Part shown: piece by piece, positions 25,282-36,944 of the stretch
Layout: every line of letters starts with the position of its first letter
Numbering within the stretch: the stretch's first letter is position 1
From: [Flexibacter] sp. ATCC 35208
Lineage (GTDB): Bacteria; Bacteroidota; Bacteroidia; Chitinophagales; Chitinophagaceae
Direction: 5' to 3'
DNA: 64,000 nt
NCBI RefSeq assembly: GCF_001975825.1
Contig: NZ_MTKN01000003.1
Location: forward strand, 1 to 64,000
Position numbers and translations under genes: made by a program
Notes under the pieces: model-generated
Database searches by the model: none
Seen by the model: only the letters and a program-made list of their open reading frames with translations
Told to the model about the DNA's origin: nothing

Positions 25282-28200
25282 TTATTCTTCTTCGTCGAAC
25301 TGGAACACTTCTTTGGAAGATGCCAGGATATCGTATTCTTCTTTGGAACCTACGATCATGTTTTCGAACTCGCGTAAACCTGTACCTGCAGGGATCAGGT
25401 GACCTGTGATCACATTCTCCTTCAGACCCAGCATGTCATCTATCTTACCGTTGATGGCAGCAGAAGACAATACCTTCGTGGTTTCCTGGAAGGACGCAGC
25501 AGAGATCCAGCTATGTGTACCCAGAGACGCCTTGGTAATACCTTGCAGCAGCGGGCTGGAAGTAGCTGGTTTCGCATCGCGGAACTCAACCAGTTTCCTG
25601 TCCGAACGGCGCAGCAGAGAGTTTTCTTCTCTTACCTGACGCAGGGTAACAATCTGACCAGCTCTCAACAAAGTTGATTCACCAGCTTCTGTTACTACCT
25701 TCTTATCGAATATATGGTCGTTTTCTTCAAAGAATTCAAACTTATCGGTGGTATCTCCTTCGAGGAAACGGGTATCGCCCGGATCTTCGATATTCACCTT
25801 ACGCATCATCTGGCGTACGATCACCTCAATGTGCTTATCGTTGATCTTCACACCCTGTAAGCGGTAAACCTCCTGAATCTCATTTACCAGGTATTCCTGT
25901 ACGGCAAATGGACCCTTGATAGAGAGGATATCTGCAGGCGTGATAGAACCATCAGACAGCGCAGTACCTGCTTTCACGAAGTCACCATCCTGTACCAGGA
26001 TATGACGTGTCAATGGCACCAGGTATTTCTTGATCTGACCTTCACGGCTTTCAATGATGATCTCACGGTTACCACGTTTGATGTTACCGAAGGCTACCAC
26101 ACCATCGATCTCAGATACGATAGCAGGGTTGCTTGGGTTACGTGCTTCAAACAGTTCAGTTACACGTGGCAGACCACCCGTGATATCTCTCAGTTTACCG
26201 AGGATACGTGGGATCTTCACGATTACCTGACCCGCTCTTACAGCTTCCCCTTCTTCGATTACGATATGTGAACCTACTGGTAAGTTATAAGATTTCACTT
26301 CCTTGTTACCATCTACGAACAGGGATGGGATCTTATTCTTATCCTTGGTTTCGATAACCACTTTCTCACGGTGACCTGTCTGCTCGTCAGCTTCTTCACG
26401 GAAGGTGATACCTTCAATGATGCTATCGAAACGGATGTTACCAGCGATTTCAGATACGATAACGGCGTTGTATGGATCCCATGTACAGATTATATCACCT
26501 TTCGCTACCTTCTGGCCATCTTTCACCAGCAGTGTAGAACCGTAAGGAATGTTGTTGGTGATCAGCAGACGATCGTTCTTCACGTCTACGATACGTAATT
26601 CACCTGTACGGCCAATTACCACCTGTACTTTATCACCATCGTTGTTTTCGTATGTAGTGGTACGCAGACCATCAAACTGTACGGTTCCTTCGAATTTAGC
26701 AGCCAGACCAGTATCTACTGATGTAGAACCAGCCACACCACCCACGTGGAAGGTACGCAGTGTCAGCTGAGTACCAGGCTCACCGATGGACTGTGCTGCA
26801 ATGATACCTACGGCATCACCACGCTGAGTCGTATAACCGGTTGCCAAGTTCTTACCATAACACTTCACACACACACCTCTGCGGCTTTCGCAAGTCAGTA
26901 CAGAACGGATCTCAACAGTATCAATCGCACTGTTTTCGATACGGTGAGCGATATCCTCATCGATTATACCACCTGCTTCAACGATCACCTCTTCAGTATG
27001 AGGATCAAATACGTCCTGCAGGGATGTACGACCCAGGATACGATCGTATAATGGTTCTACGATTTCTTCATTGTCTTTCAGCGCTGAAGTAGCAATACCA
27101 CGCAGGGTACCACAATCTTCTTCGTTGATAACTACGTCCTGTGCAACGTCTACGAGACGACGGGTCAGATAACCAGCATCCGCTGTTTTCAACGCCGTAT
27201 CCGCAAGACCTTTACGCGCACCGTGCGTAGAGATGAAGTATTCCAATACGTTCAGACCATCCTTAAAGTTGGACAGGATCGGGTTTTCGATGATCTCTGA
27301 ACCAGTAGAACCACTTTTACGTGGCTTGGCCATCAATCCTCTCAAACCTGCCAGCTGCTTGATCTGCTGTTTGGAACCACGCGCACCGGAGTCGAGCATC
27401 ATGTATACAGAGTTGAAGCCCTGTTTGTCATTCGCCAGCTCACGGATCAGCGTTTCAGTTACTTTGGTATCTGCACGGGACCAGATATCGATAATCTGGT
27501 TATAACGTTCGTTATTCGTGATCAGACCCATATTATAGTTATCCCATACTTCGTCCACTTCGTTAGATGCGCTGTCGATCATTACCTGTTTCACCTCAGG
27601 GATGATCAGGTCATTGATGTTGAAGGACAGACCACCACGGAACGCCGTACGGAAACCTAATTGCTTGATATCATCCAGGAACTTCGCAGTTTTCGGGATG
27701 TCAGTAAATTTAATGATGTCACCGATGATCTCACGCAGTGATTTCTTAGTCAGCAGTGCATTTACATACCCAGCTTCTTTTGGAACGTGCTGGTTAAAGA
27801 TCACACGACCTACTGTCGTTTCGATCAGCTTGTTCACCAACTCACCCTTCTCGTTACGAATGTTTGCCTTTACGCGGATATTTGCGTGCAGGTTCACTTT
27901 CTGTTCGTTGTAAGCGATGATCACCTCTTCAGCAGAATAGAAAGCCATTCCTTCACCTTCTACTTTTTCAGTAGGGGTAGATTTCTTTCCTTTACTGATA
28001 TAGTACAGACCAAGAACCATGTCCTGTGAAGGCAGGGTGATTGGCGTACCATTCTGTGGGTTGAGGATGTTGTGTGAAGACAGCATCAACAGTTGTGCTT
28101 CCAGGATCGCAGCATTGCTCAACGGTACGTGTACCGCCATCTGGTCACCATCGAAATCCGCGTTGAACGCAGAACACACGAGCGGGTGCAACTGGATCGC

Positions 28201-29577
28201 TTTACCTTCTACCAGTTTAGGCTGGAATGCCTGAATGGAGAGACGGTGCAGCGTAGGAGCACGGTTCAGCATTACCGGGTGTCCTTTCAGTACATTTTCA
28301 AGGATATCCCAAACTACTGCTTCCTTCCTGTCTACCAGCTTCTTCGCAGATTTTACCGTTTTAACGATACCTCTTTCGATCAGCTTACGGATGATGAATG
28401 GTTTGAACAGCTCTGCCGCCATATCTTTTGGCAGACCACATTCGTGCAGTTTCAGTTCAGGGCCAACCACGATTACGGAACGACCGGAATAGTCAACACG
28501 TTTACCGAGCAGGTTCTGACGGAAACGACCTTGTTTACCTTTCAGTACATCAGAGAGTGATTTCAGTGCACGACCACCTTCCGCTTTCACCGCATTTGAT
28601 TTACGGCTGTTATCGAAGAGGGAGTCAACCGCTTCCTGCAGCATACGTTTTTCGTTACGCAGGATCACCTCTGGTGCCTTGATTTCGATCAGGCGTTTCA
28701 GACGATTGTTACGGATAATTACCCTGCGGTACAGATCGTTCAGGTCAGAAGACGCGAAACGACCACCATCCAATGGAACTAACGGACGCAGTTCTGGTGG
28801 AACAACAGGGATATATTGCATCACCATCCATTCAGGACGGTTTTCAACACGACCATTTGCTTCACGGAATGCTTCTACTACGCTCAGGCGTTTCAGGGCT
28901 TCCGCTTTACGTTGCTGGCTGGTTTCAGTAGCAGCCTGGTTACGCAGCTGGTAAGAAAGGCTATCCAGATCAATTCTGGCCAGCATCATTTCTACTGCTT
29001 CCGCACCCATCTTAGCGATGAACTTGTTAGGATCATCATCACTCAGCAGCTGGTTATCCTTTGGCAGGGTATCCAGGATGTCGAGATATTCTTCTTCAGT
29101 TAACAGGTCGCCATAATTCAGGCCTTTCTCCTGTTTAGCACCAGCCTGGATAATCACGTATCTTTCATAATACACGATGGTCTCCAGTTTCTTGGAGCTC
29201 ATACCCAGCAGGTAACCGATCTTATTTGGAAGGGATTTGAAATACCAGATATGAACAACAGGTACAACCAGACGGATGTGGCCCATTCTTTCGCGACGTA
29301 CTTTCTTTTCAGTCACTTCCACACCACAGCGGTCGCACACGATACCCTTATAACGGATACGTTTGTATTTGCCGCAATAGCACTCATAGTCCTTTACAGG
29401 GCCGAATATCCTTTCGCAGAACAAACCATCACGCTCCGGCTTATAAGTACGGTAGTTGATGGTTTCCGGCTTCAGCACTTCGCCATAAGAACGCTCCAGG
29501 ATGCTATCCGGAGACGCCAGACTAATGGTAATGCTATTAAAGTTTGATTTAGGACGATTTTCTTTCTTGATGGCCAT
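25282..29577 (-). CDS. rpoC: DNA-directed RNA polymerase subunit beta'
   Basis: This is a 1431-residue catalytic subunit. The N-terminal zinc site has Cys66, Cys68, Cys81 and Cys84 ([22 protein letters not shown]). The active-site Mg motif [12 protein letters not shown] spans 472-483. The second zinc cluster is [19 protein letters not shown], followed by the bridge-helix/trigger-loop region [21 protein letters not shown]. Length and domain order fit Bacteroidota RpoC. It follows rpoB after a 128-bp spacer that contains a long hairpin, and is the last gene of its operon. Confidence 0.99.
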   Translation of the reverse strand: MAIKKENRPKSNFNSITISLASPDSILERSYGEVLKPETINYRTYKPERDGLFCERIFGPVKDYECYCGKYKRIRYKGIVCDRCGVEVTEKKVRRERMGHIRLVVPVVHIWYFKSLPNKIGYLLGMSSKKLETIVYYERYVIIQAGAKQEKGLNYGDLLTEEEYLDILDTLPKDNQLLSDDDPNKFIAKMGAEAVEMMLARIDLDSLSYQLRNQAATETSQQRKAEALKRLSVVEAFREANGRVENRPEWMVMQYIPVVPPELRPLVPLDGGRFASSDLNDLYRRVIIRNNRLKRLIEIKAPEVILRNEKRMLQEAVDSLFDNSRKSNAVKAEGGRALKSLSDVLKGKQGRFRQNLLGKRVDYSGRSVIVVGPELKLHECGLPKDMAAELFKPFIIRKLIERGIVKTVKSAKKLVDRKEAVVWDILENVLKGHPVMLNRAPTLHRLSIQAFQPKLVEGKAIQLHPLVCSAFNADFDGDQMAVHVPLSNAAILEAQLLMLSSHNILNPQNGTPITLPSQDMVLGLYYISKGKKSTPTEKVEGEGMAFYSAEEVIIAYNEQKVNLHANIRVKANIRNEKGELVNKLIETTVGRVIFNQHVPKEAGYVNALLTKKSLREIIGDIIKFTDIPKTAKFLDDIKQLGFRTAFRGGLSFNINDLIIPEVKQVMIDSASNEVDEVWDNYNMGLITNNERYNQIIDIWSRADTKVTETLIRELANDKQGFNSVYMMLDSGARGSKQQIKQLAGLRGLMAKPRKSGSTGSEIIENPILSNFKDGLNVLEYFISTHGARKGLADTALKTADAGYLTRRLVDVAQDVVINEEDCGTLRGIATSALKDNEEIVEPLYDRILGRTSLQDVFDPHTEEVIVEAGGIIDEDIAHRIENSAIDTVEIRSVLTCESRRGVCVKCYGKNLATGYTTQRGDAVGIIAAQSIGEPGTQLTLRTFHVGGVAGSTSVDTGLAAKFEGTVQFDGLRTTTYENNDGDKVQVVIGRTGELRIVDVKNDRLLITNNIPYGSTLLVKDGQKVAKGDIICTWDPYNAVIVSEIAGNIRFDSIIEGITFREEADEQTGHREKVVIETKDKNKIPSLFVDGNKEVKSYNLPVGSHIVIEEGEAVRAGQVIVKIPRILGKLRDITGGLPRVTELFEARNPSNPAIVSEIDGVVAFGNIKRGNREIIIESREGQIKKYLVPLTRHILVQDGDFVKAGTALSDGSITPADILSIKGPFAVQEYLVNEIQEVYRLQGVKINDKHIEVIVRQMMRKVNIEDPGDTRFLEGDTTDKFEFFEENDHIFDKKVVTEAGESTLLRAGQIVTLRQVREENSLLRRSDRKLVEFRDAKPATSSPLLQGITKASLGTHSWISAASFQETTKVLSSAAINGKIDDMLGLKENVITGHLIPAGTGLREFENMIVGSKEEYDILASSKEVFQFDEEE

Positions 29578-29624
29578 TGTATGTTGTTTAAAGAAAATTC
29601 ACATGGGAAAAAGAGTTCCGGCTT

Positions 29625-29685
29625 TACAAGCTGCAAGCCACAGGCCGCCCGCCCCTTTTTTCGGGACTGCTTCCTGCAGCTTGTA
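29625..29685 (-). repeat. long hairpin in the rpoB-rpoC spacer
   Basis: TACAAGCTGCA (29625-29635) and TGCAGCTTGTA (29675-29685) form a perfect 11-bp stem around a GC-rich 39-nt loop. No T-run follows on the minus strand. It probably affects RNA processing or stability rather than termination, since rpoC needs read-through. Confidence 0.65.
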
Positions 29686-29705
29686 GCTATTTATAGCTTA
29701 AACTA

Positions 29706-32700
29706 CTATTCAAATTTCAGATCCAGACCCAGACCACGTAACTCATGAATCAATACGTTGAATGATTCAGGTACGCCTGCTTTCGGGATGTTATCGCCTT
29801 TCACGATTGACTCATAAGCTTTGGCACGGCCTACAATGTCATCTGATTTAATGGTTAACAGCTCCTGCAGAATGTTGGATGCACCGTATGCTTCAAGTGC
29901 CCACACCTCCATTTCACCAAAACGCTGACCACCGAACTGCGCCTTACCACCCAACGGTTGCTGAGTAATGAGAGAGTATGGTCCGATAGAACGGGCGTGC
30001 ATCTTGTCATCCACCATGTGGCTCAGCTTAAGCATGTAGATAACACCCACGGTAGCTTTCTGGTGGAAACGCTCACCGGTTTCGCCATCATACAGGTAAG
30101 TATGGCCAAAGCTTGGCAGACCTGCAGTATCGATATAATCTGCGATTTCTTCTGTAGTAGCACCATCAAAGATTGGCGTAGCGAACCTGAGACCCAGTTT
30201 CAGGCCTGCCCAACCCAGTACAGTTTCGTAAATCTGTCCAAGGTTCATACGGGAAGGTACCCCAAGTGGGTTCAGTACGATATCTACTGGTGTACCGTCT
30301 TCCAGGAATGGCATGTCTTCATCACGTACAATCTTGGCAACGATACCCTTGTTACCGTGACGACCCGCCATCTTATCACCCACTTTCAGCTTACGTTTGC
30401 TAGCCAGGTAAACCTTAGCCAGTTTCAGTACGCCGGCTGGCAACTCATCACCAATGCTGATGTTGAACTTCTCACGTTTGTAACGTCCCAGTTCTTCATT
30501 GTACTTGATGTTATAGTTGTGCAGCAGTGTGTTGATCTGATCGTTGGTTACTTCATCTGTTGTCCAGCCCAGTGGGTTCACGTTCTGGAAGTCGATGTTC
30601 GCCAGATTCTTGGAAGAGAACTTAGAGCCTTTAGAGATCAGTACTTCACCATAAGTGTTGGTAATACCCTGAGAGGTTTTATCCTTCAGCAGTGTCAACA
30701 GCTTACTCATCAGCACTTCCAGCAGGTCTTCTTCGTTCTTCTGGTGTACTTTTTCTAATTTCTCCAGGGCCGCTTTTTCACGGGTCTTGGAGTTCTTATC
30801 TTTCTTAGCGCGGCTAAACAATTTCTTGTCGATCACCACACCTTCTGTGCTTGGAGGTGCCTTCAGGGAAGCATCTTTCGCATCGGAAGCCTTGTCACCG
30901 AAGATCGCACGAAGCAATTTTTCTTCAGGAGAAGGATCAGATTCACCACGAGGAGTGATCTTACCGATCAGGATGTCGCCTTCCTTAATGTGTGCACCTA
31001 CACGGATGATACCGTTCTGATCCAGATCTTTGGTTGCTTCCTCACTTACGTTTGGAATATCTGGTGTCAGTTCTTCTTCACCCAGCTTGGTGTCACGTAC
31101 TTCCAGCTCATATTCATCGATGTGTATAGAAGTGAAGAGGTCTTCACGGCCTACACGCTCAGAGATTACGATCGCATCCTCAAAGTTGTAACCTTTCCAT
31201 GGCATGAACGCCACTTTCATGTTACGACCCAGGGCCAGTTCACCGCCGCGGGTTGCATAACCCTCAGTCAGGAAGTCACCGAATTCCAGCTGCTGTCCTT
31301 TCTTAACGGCAGGACGCAGGTTGATACAGGTGCTCTGGTTGGTTTTAACGAATTTAGTCAGGTGGTAGATCTTCAGATCATCTTCGAAAGATACCAGTTT
31401 CTGCATTTCGTCACGCTCGTAACGAACATGGATTTCATTGGCATCAACGAATTCAATCACACCACGACCTTCAGCAGTGATCTGCAGACGGGAATCGCGG
31501 GCTGCTTTTCCTTCCAGACCAGTACCTACGATAGGCACCTGTGGATTGATCAGCGGTACTGCCTGACGTTGCATGTTTGATCCCATCAACGCACGGTTGG
31601 CATCATCATGCTCGAGGAACGGAATCAGGGAAGCGCTCAGACCCACGATCTGGTTCGGAGCCACGTCCATATATTCTACTTCTCCTCTGTCCAGAATAGG
31701 GAAGTCACCGGTTTCACGGGATTTCACCTTTTCATTGATAAAGTTACCTGCTTCATCCAATGGAGCATTTGCCTGAGCGATCTTCACACTATCCTCTTCT
31801 TCAGCACTCAGGAATTTCACTTTATCCATATCAACTTTACCATCCTGTACCTTACGGTATGGAGTTTCGATAAAGCCCATATCATTCACCTTAGCGTGTA
31901 CGCAAAGGGTAGAGATCAGACCGATGTTCGGACCTTCCGGTGTTTCGATAGTACAAAGACGGCCGTAGTGGCTATAGTGTACGTCACGTACCTCGAAACC
32001 TGCTCTTTCACGACTCAGACCACCGGGGCCCAGTGCGGAGATACGACGCTTGTGCGTGATCTCAGACAGCGGGTTGGTTTGATCCAGGAACTGGCTCAAC
32101 TGGCTGGTACCGAAGAAGGAGTTGATTACGGAAGACAGTGTCCTCGCGTTGATCAGGTCTACCGGAGTGAATACTTCATTATCACGAACGTTCATTCTTT
32201 CGCGGATGGTACGGGCCATACGAGCCAGACCAACACCGAATTGAGCATATAACTGCTCACCTACTGTACGAACACGACGGTTAGACAGGTGATCGATATC
32301 ATCGATTTCCGCCTTACTGTTAGTGAGCTGTACCAGGTACTTGATGATCGCGATAATATCTTCTTTGGTCAGCACCTTCATGTCCAGTGGAGTAGGCAGA
32401 CCCAGTTTCCTGTTGATCTTATAACGGCCTACATCACCGAGGTCATAACGCTTGTCAGAGAAGAATAATTTATCAATGATACCCCTTGCTGTTTCATCAT
32501 CCGGCGCATCAGCACCGCGCAATTGACGGTAGATGTGCTGAACGGCTTCCAGCTCGGAGTTAGATGTATCTTTATTTAAAGTATTGTAGATGATGGAGAA
32601 GTCGCCGCTCACCTCTTCTTTCTGCACAAATACGCTCTTCACACCCATATCAACGATCGTCTCAATGTTCGCTTCGTCGAGGATGCTATCACGTTCCAGC

Positions 32701-33515
32701 ACGATTTCGTTACGTTCGATGCTCACTACCTCACCGGTATCTTCATCTACGAAATCTTCCACCCAGCTTCTCAGTACACGGGCACCCAGTTTCTTGCCAG
32801 CGTATTTGTCAAGGCTCTTCTTGTCTGCTTTTACTTCATCAGCCATCCCGAACAGTTGCAGGATGTCTTTATCTGTTTCGTACCCGATAGCACGTAACAG
32901 CGTAGTTACGGGGAATTTCTTCTTACGGTCGATGTATGCATACATCACATTGTTGATGTCAGTTGCAAACTCCATCCACGCGCCCTTGAACGGAATCACC
33001 CTTGCAGAGTAGATCTTGGTACCGTTCGGGTGGATAGATTGACCGAAGAATACACCAGGAGAACGATGCAGCTGAGATACAACTACACGTTCGGCTCCGT
33101 TGATCACGAAAGTACCTCTCGGAGTCATGTAGGGTATGTTCCCAAGGAACACGTCCTGCACAATCGTCTGGAAGTCTACGTGCTCCTCATCGTTACAGCT
33201 CAGGCGCAGTTTGGCCTTCAGCGGTACAGAATAGGTAAGCCCACGCTCAATACATTCCTCTATGGTATAACGCGGAGGGTCTACAAAGTAGTCCAGAAAC
33301 TCCAGATTGAAGATATTGCGGGTATCTGTGATCGGGAAGTTCTCCTTGAATACTTTAAAAAGGCCTTCATTGTTACGCTTGTCTGGTGTGGTTTCTAACT
33401 GGAAGAAATCCTTGAAAGATTGAATTTGGATAGCCAACAGATCCGGTGTCTCAGTTACTTGTTTGATCTTTCCAAAGTTTATTCTTTCACTTGTTTGGGC
33501 TTTTTTTAGAGACAT
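29706..33515 (-). CDS. rpoB: DNA-directed RNA polymerase subunit beta
   Basis: The 1269-residue subunit has all standard blocks: an N-terminal lobe ([21 protein letters not shown]), the rifampicin-binding segment at 468-500 ([12 protein letters not shown] ... [14 protein letters not shown]) and the C-terminal [12 protein letters not shown] and [19 protein letters not shown] motifs. The residues equivalent to E. coli Asp516, His526 and Ser531 are unchanged, so no common rifampicin-resistance substitution is seen. It lies between rplL and rpoC. Confidence 0.99.
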   Translation of the reverse strand: MSLKKAQTSERINFGKIKQVTETPDLLAIQIQSFKDFFQLETTPDKRNNEGLFKVFKENFPITDTRNIFNLEFLDYFVDPPRYTIEECIERGLTYSVPLKAKLRLSCNDEEHVDFQTIVQDVFLGNIPYMTPRGTFVINGAERVVVSQLHRSPGVFFGQSIHPNGTKIYSARVIPFKGAWMEFATDINNVMYAYIDRKKKFPVTTLLRAIGYETDKDILQLFGMADEVKADKKSLDKYAGKKLGARVLRSWVEDFVDEDTGEVVSIERNEIVLERDSILDEANIETIVDMGVKSVFVQKEEVSGDFSIIYNTLNKDTSNSELEAVQHIYRQLRGADAPDDETARGIIDKLFFSDKRYDLGDVGRYKINRKLGLPTPLDMKVLTKEDIIAIIKYLVQLTNSKAEIDDIDHLSNRRVRTVGEQLYAQFGVGLARMARTIRERMNVRDNEVFTPVDLINARTLSSVINSFFGTSQLSQFLDQTNPLSEITHKRRISALGPGGLSRERAGFEVRDVHYSHYGRLCTIETPEGPNIGLISTLCVHAKVNDMGFIETPYRKVQDGKVDMDKVKFLSAEEEDSVKIAQANAPLDEAGNFINEKVKSRETGDFPILDRGEVEYMDVAPNQIVGLSASLIPFLEHDDANRALMGSNMQRQAVPLINPQVPIVGTGLEGKAARDSRLQITAEGRGVIEFVDANEIHVRYERDEMQKLVSFEDDLKIYHLTKFVKTNQSTCINLRPAVKKGQQLEFGDFLTEGYATRGGELALGRNMKVAFMPWKGYNFEDAIVISERVGREDLFTSIHIDEYELEVRDTKLGEEELTPDIPNVSEEATKDLDQNGIIRVGAHIKEGDILIGKITPRGESDPSPEEKLLRAIFGDKASDAKDASLKAPPSTEGVVIDKKLFSRAKKDKNSKTREKAALEKLEKVHQKNEEDLLEVLMSKLLTLLKDKTSQGITNTYGEVLISKGSKFSSKNLANIDFQNVNPLGWTTDEVTNDQINTLLHNYNIKYNEELGRYKREKFNISIGDELPAGVLKLAKVYLASKRKLKVGDKMAGRHGNKGIVAKIVRDEDMPFLEDGTPVDIVLNPLGVPSRMNLGQIYETVLGWAGLKLGLRFATPIFDGATTEEIADYIDTAGLPSFGHTYLYDGETGERFHQKATVGVIYMLKLSHMVDDKMHARSIGPYSLITQQPLGGKAQFGGQRFGEMEVWALEAYGASNILQELLTIKSDDIVGRAKAYESIVKGDNIPKAGVPESFNVLIHELRGLGLDLKFE

Positions 33516-33690
33516 ATTCGAAGTTAGCAGTTATATTAACTTATGTAATATTGTGAGGTGTAGATCACAACATGAATCGGGGAAATTAAGGATTCTTTGC
33601 CAATTACCCTCAAAAATTTCTGTCTTCTCCTGATTGTCAAATCCACCGACCCGGTGATTTCCCCTTTTTTGACGCTTCGAAAAAGACACT

Positions 33691-33736
33691 TTCCCAAAGG
33701 GAAGAAGGCCAAAAGTGCCAAAAAGCACTTTTGACC
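33691..33736 (-). promoter_or_regulatory. rplL-rpoB attenuator/processing hairpins
   Basis: The first arm pair AAAAGTGC (33711-33718) with GCACTTTT (33725-33732) extends by flanking pairs to about 12 bp with one mismatch. A second small hairpin TTCCC-AAA-GGGAA (33691-33703) lies just after it on the minus strand. It sits 30 nt behind the rplL stop, where many bacteria have a partial terminator that lowers rpoBC relative to ribosomal protein expression. Confidence 0.65.
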
Positions 33737-33765
33737 TTTATAAAGAGGTATCCTTAAGCAAAGAA

Positions 33766-34137
33766 TTACTGAATTTCAACTTCAGCGCCAGCTTCAGTCA
33801 GCTTAGCTTTCAGGTCTTCTGCTTCAGCCTTGCTAACGCCTGCTTTCAGTTCCTTAGGAGCACCGTCTACCAGTTCCTTAGCTTCTTTCAGACCAAGACC
33901 TGTCAGATCCTTAACGATCTTAACTACGTTCAGTTTGCTAGCACCTGCAGATTTCAGGATAACGTTGAAGGCAGTTTTTTCTTCTGCAGCAGCAGCTTCG
34001 CCACCACCTGCAGCTACTACAACTGCAGCAGCAGCTGGTTCGATACCGTATTCGCTCTTCAGAACGTCTGCCAGTTCTTGTACTTCCTTAACAGTTAAAC
34101 CTACTAATTGTTCGGCTAATGCTTTAACGTCTGCCAT
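33766..34137 (-). CDS. rplL: 50S ribosomal protein L7/L12
   Basis: The 123-residue acidic protein has the N-terminal dimerisation helices ([20 protein letters not shown]), an Ala/Gly hinge ([19 protein letters not shown]) and the conserved C-terminal factor-binding domain ([20 protein letters not shown]). It forms the ribosomal stalk with L10. The position after rplJ with a 100-bp spacer is standard. Confidence 0.98.
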   Translation of the reverse strand: MADVKALAEQLVGLTVKEVQELADVLKSEYGIEPAAAAVVVAAGGGEAAAAEEKTAFNVILKSAGASKLNVVKIVKDLTGLGLKEAKELVDGAPKELKAGVSKAEAEDLKAKLTEAGAEVEIQ

Positions 34138-34237
34138 TGTATAATGTTTTTAAGAATTTGAAAGTTAGATTGATGATTTATATTGTGACTTGGAAGCCAT
34201 AATTATTGGTCGTGAGTTTATTACACTCACTTTCAGC

Positions 34238-34768
34238 TTATTCAGCCGCTGGAGCAACAGTTTCACCTGCTTCTTCCTTCTTGCCTTTTTCCAGCAAAGC
34301 AGCGATAACACGCTTAGCAGGAGATTGCAACAGACCGATAACGTCTCCAATGAGTTCGTTCTTAGTCTTGATTTTAACCAGGTTAGCCAGTTGAGCATCG
34401 CCAGTGTAGATTTCATCAGCTACAAATGCAGCTTTCAGCTCAGGCTTTTCTGTTTTCTTGTTTTCCTTACGGAAAGTAGAAATGATCAGCGCTGGTTCTT
34501 TTGGAGAATCAGAAAACATCAGGGCAGTTACACCATTCAGTGCTTCAAACACACCTGCATATTTCTCAGCATCCAGTGATTCCAGTGCTTTCTTGATGAG
34601 GGTGTTCTTAGCCACCTTCATTTCCACGTTCTTATCAAAACAAACCCTGCGCAAATTGTTTACCTGCGCTACAGTCAGAGACTCAGTGTTTGTGATGTAG
34701 AAGTTGTTATATTGAGCGAACTTACTTTTCAGCAGTTCAATCACTTCATTTTTTTGATCTTTGTTCAT
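34238..34768 (-). CDS. rplJ: 50S ribosomal protein L10
   Basis: The 176-residue protein starts MNKDQKNEVIELLKSKFAQY and contains the conserved RRVCFDKNVEMKVAKNTLIKKAL segment. A C-terminal helix that binds L12 dimers follows. It anchors the L7/L12 stalk to 23S rRNA. The 40-bp gap to rplA is short for a classic L10 autoregulatory leader. Confidence 0.98.
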   Translation of the reverse strand: MNKDQKNEVIELLKSKFAQYNNFYITNTESLTVAQVNNLRRVCFDKNVEMKVAKNTLIKKALESLDAEKYAGVFEALNGVTALMFSDSPKEPALIISTFRKENKKTEKPELKAAFVADEIYTGDAQLANLVKIKTKNELIGDVIGLLQSPAKRVIAALLEKGKKEEAGETVAPAAE

Positions 34769-34808
34769 AGCTTTTCTCAGTTTGTCGATCTGCCAGCCGG
34801 CGAATCAG

Positions 34809-35498
34809 TTAGTTTTGAACAGATTTAGTGTCAACCGTGATGGCTGGGCTCATTGTGCTCGCCATAGCCAGACCTTTCAGGTAAGTACCCTTAGCAGTAG
34901 CTGGTTTCAACCTGATGATAGCGTTGATCAGTTCCTGAGAGTTCTGTTCGATCTTTTCAGGAGCAAATGATACACGACCAATAGAAGCATGAATGATACC
35001 AGCCTTGTCTACCTTGAAGGTAATCTTACCACCTTTCACCTCGTTTACCGCTGCCGCTACATCATTAGTAACAGTACCAGTCTTAGGGTTAGGCATCAGG
35101 TTACGGGGACCCAGGATCTTACCCAGCTTACCAATCTTTGGCATCACAGCTGGTGTAGCTACGATTACATCGATATCAGTCCAGCCAGCTTCGATTTTCT
35201 GGATATACTCATCCAAACCAACGTGATCAGCTCCAGCTTCTTTTGCAGCAGCCTCTTTGTCAGGCGTGCAAAGTACCAGAACACGTTTAGTTTTACCAGT
35301 ACCGTGGGGAAGCGTTACGGAACCACGGATAGCCTGGTCTGCTTTCTTGGGATCAACGCCCAGACGGATATGTAAATCGACAGAGCTGTCGAACTTAGTG
35401 CAGTTAATGTCTTTTACAATTGTGGACGCCTCCTTCAGGGAGTAGATCTTGTTCTTGTCCACTTTTGTATCAGCTACTTTTCTTTTCTTAGTTGCCAT
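34809..35498 (-). CDS. rplA: 50S ribosomal protein L1
   Basis: The 229-residue protein carries the L1 signature ([59 protein letters not shown]). L1 binds 23S rRNA at the mobile stalk and in many bacteria represses its own operon at a leader site before rplK. It follows rplK after 46 bp. Confidence 0.98.
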   Translation of the reverse strand: MATKKRKVADTKVDKNKIYSLKEASTIVKDINCTKFDSSVDLHIRLGVDPKKADQAIRGSVTLPHGTGKTKRVLVLCTPDKEAAAKEAGADHVGLDEYIQKIEAGWTDIDVIVATPAVMPKIGKLGKILGPRNLMPNPKTGTVTNDVAAAVNEVKGGKITFKVDKAGIIHASIGRVSFAPEKIEQNSQELINAIIRLKPATAKGTYLKGLAMASTMSPAITVDTKSVQN

Positions 35499-35544
35499 TG
35501 CAAAATGTTTTAAAAAGTTAACCCGTTATACACAGGTGAAACAA

Positions 35545-35988
35545 TTAGTTGCTCCATGGAGCGTTACCATCCACAGTAATACCCATAGAACGGGCAGTAC
35601 CAGCTACCATCTTCATGGCACTCTCTTTGGTGAAACAGTTCAGGTCAGCCATCTTATCAGTTGCGATAGCTTCTACCTGAGCCCAGGTAACTTTACCAAC
35701 CTTGTTACGGTTTGGCTCTTTGGAACCACTCTGCAATTTGGCTGCTTCCAGCAACTGTACAGCTGCAGGAGGAGTCTTAATTACGAAATCAAAAGACTTA
35801 TCTGTGTAAACAGTCAGTAACACAGGCAATACCTTACCCGCTTTATCCTGGGTACGGGCATTGAACTGCTTACAGAACTCCATAATGTTCACACCCTTGG
35901 AACCCAAGGCTGGACCAATTGGAGGTGCAGGGTTGGCAGCGCCGCCTTTAACCTGCAATTTCACGTACGTAGCGATCTCTTTTGCCAT
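35545..35988 (-). CDS. rplK: 50S ribosomal protein L11
   Basis: The 147-residue protein has the N-terminal domain [20 protein letters not shown] and the C-terminal rRNA-binding domain ending [13 protein letters not shown]. It is the first gene of the rplKAJL-rpoBC operon. In most bacteria nusG is directly upstream; here an efflux cassette intervenes and rplK has its own promoter at 36078-36109. Confidence 0.98.
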   Translation of the reverse strand: MAKEIATYVKLQVKGGAANPAPPIGPALGSKGVNIMEFCKQFNARTQDKAGKVLPVLLTVYTDKSFDFVIKTPPAAVQLLEAAKLQSGSKEPNRNKVGKVTWAQVEAIATDKMADLNCFTKESAMKMVAGTARSMGITVDGNAPWSN

Positions 35989-36013
35989 GTTGAAAATTTA
36001 ATTTGGTTAAAAC

Positions 36014-36032
36014 GTCTCGTCTCTTCCGAGAC
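36014..36032 (-). promoter_or_regulatory. hairpin in the rplK leader, possible L1 binding site
   Basis: GTCTCG and CGAGAC form a 6-bp stem with a 7-nt loop, 26 nt before the rplK start and inside the predicted leader. L1 autoregulatory sites usually lie here, but the full rRNA-like shape could not be confirmed. Confidence 0.35.
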
Positions 36033-36077
36033 TCCCAAAACTCAAAGGAAGAAAAAAAATACCTTTTGAAGGGGATG

Positions 36078-36109
36078 CAAAGGTATATAATAATATAATA
36101 AATCACAAA
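36078..36109 (-). promoter_or_regulatory. promoter of the rplKAJL-rpoBC operon
   Basis: On the minus strand TTTG (36109-36106), a 20-bp spacer and TACCTTTG (36085-36078) match the Bacteroidota consensus TTTG-N19-21-TAnnTTTG exactly. The leader to rplK would be about 80 nt. Confidence 0.75.
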
Positions 36110-36362
36110 AAGAATTTGCTTTCGGGCATCCTTTTTGCTATTATCATCTATTTGGGGTTAAAATTTTACAATTCTATTGCAAAACTTTTGCTGGCAATTA
36201 AGTAATAGGGAAGGCTAACATATGAGTTCCAGCACCCTCTCTCACAAATCTAATGGAATTTACCGGAATTCCTAATCCTCTTCATATAAATTTATTGTTG
36301 CCCCCGCCTTCAACCTTCTCCTCGTCTTCCTTGTTCTTTTAATACTTAAAATCCACCAAATC
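36110..36362. other. intergenic region upstream of the DUF1579 gene
   Basis: These 253 bases lie between the rplK promoter and the divergent DUF1579 gene. I see no further gene, terminator or clear plus-strand TAnnTTTG promoter. Confidence 0.4.
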
Positions 36363-36929
36363 ATGAAATGTCTGTTGTTATTATGCTTCCCAATCCTCGC
36401 CGCCACCACCATCCTCGCTCAGGATCAGTCCGGCGCCCAAAAAGCCTGGATGGATTACATGACCCCGGGAAAAGTTCACCAGATGCTCGCGCATTCCGAT
36501 GGTACCTGGGATTATGAAATGACCTTCTGGATGGCCCCCGGCGCCCCACCATCCAAATCTACCGGCACCACCGAAAATAAAATGATCCTCGGTGGCCGAT
36601 ACCAGGAATCTGTCCACAAAGGCAACATCGATGGCATGGAATTCGAAGGCCATGGCCTCCTCGCATATGATAATGCTAAAAAGATCTTCCAGAATTCATG
36701 GGTCGACAACATGGGTACCGGTATCATGCTCCTCCAGGGCACATGGAACGATGACACCCACAAACTTACCCTCGCCGGCAAAAGCTATGACCCTATGCAG
36801 GGAAAAGACATCGACATGAAAGAGATTTTCACCATCCAGGACGACGACCACCACATGGTGGAAATGTACTACACCAAAGATGGAAAAGATATCAAAAGCA
36901 TGGAAATTCACCTGACCAGAAAGAAATGA
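36363..36929 (+). CDS. DUF1579-family secreted protein
   Basis: The 188-residue protein has a signal peptide (MKCLLLLCFPILAATTILAQ) and a single DUF1579 domain (HQMLAHSDGTWDYEMTFWMA; MILGGRYQESVHKGNIDGME; GLLAYDNAKKIFQNSWVDNMG). It is a lipocalin-like beta-barrel family of unknown ligand. Codon usage is strikingly C-ending (ATC, CTC, GCC, ACC), unlike the A/T-ending codons of the ribosomal genes beside it. It is the only plus-strand gene of the inserted block between rplK and nusG and converges on the RND gene, 15 bp away. Confidence 0.85.
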   Translation: MKCLLLLCFPILAATTILAQDQSGAQKAWMDYMTPGKVHQMLAHSDGTWDYEMTFWMAPGAPPSKSTGTTENKMILGGRYQESVHKGNIDGMEFEGHGLLAYDNAKKIFQNSWVDNMGTGIMLLQGTWNDDTHKLTLAGKSYDPMQGKDIDMKEIFTIQDDDHHMVEMYYTKDGKDIKSMEIHLTRKK

Positions 36930-36944
36930 TAAAAAGAGGAGTGG

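Noticed and set aside
29958..30758. 266-codon open frame on the plus strand opposite rpoB
   Set aside because: It is a shadow of the rpoB codons; composition is unlike a real protein and rpoB is unambiguous.
29706..33515. Rifampicin resistance substitution in rpoB
   Set aside because: The residues equivalent to Asp516, His526 and Ser531 are wild type.
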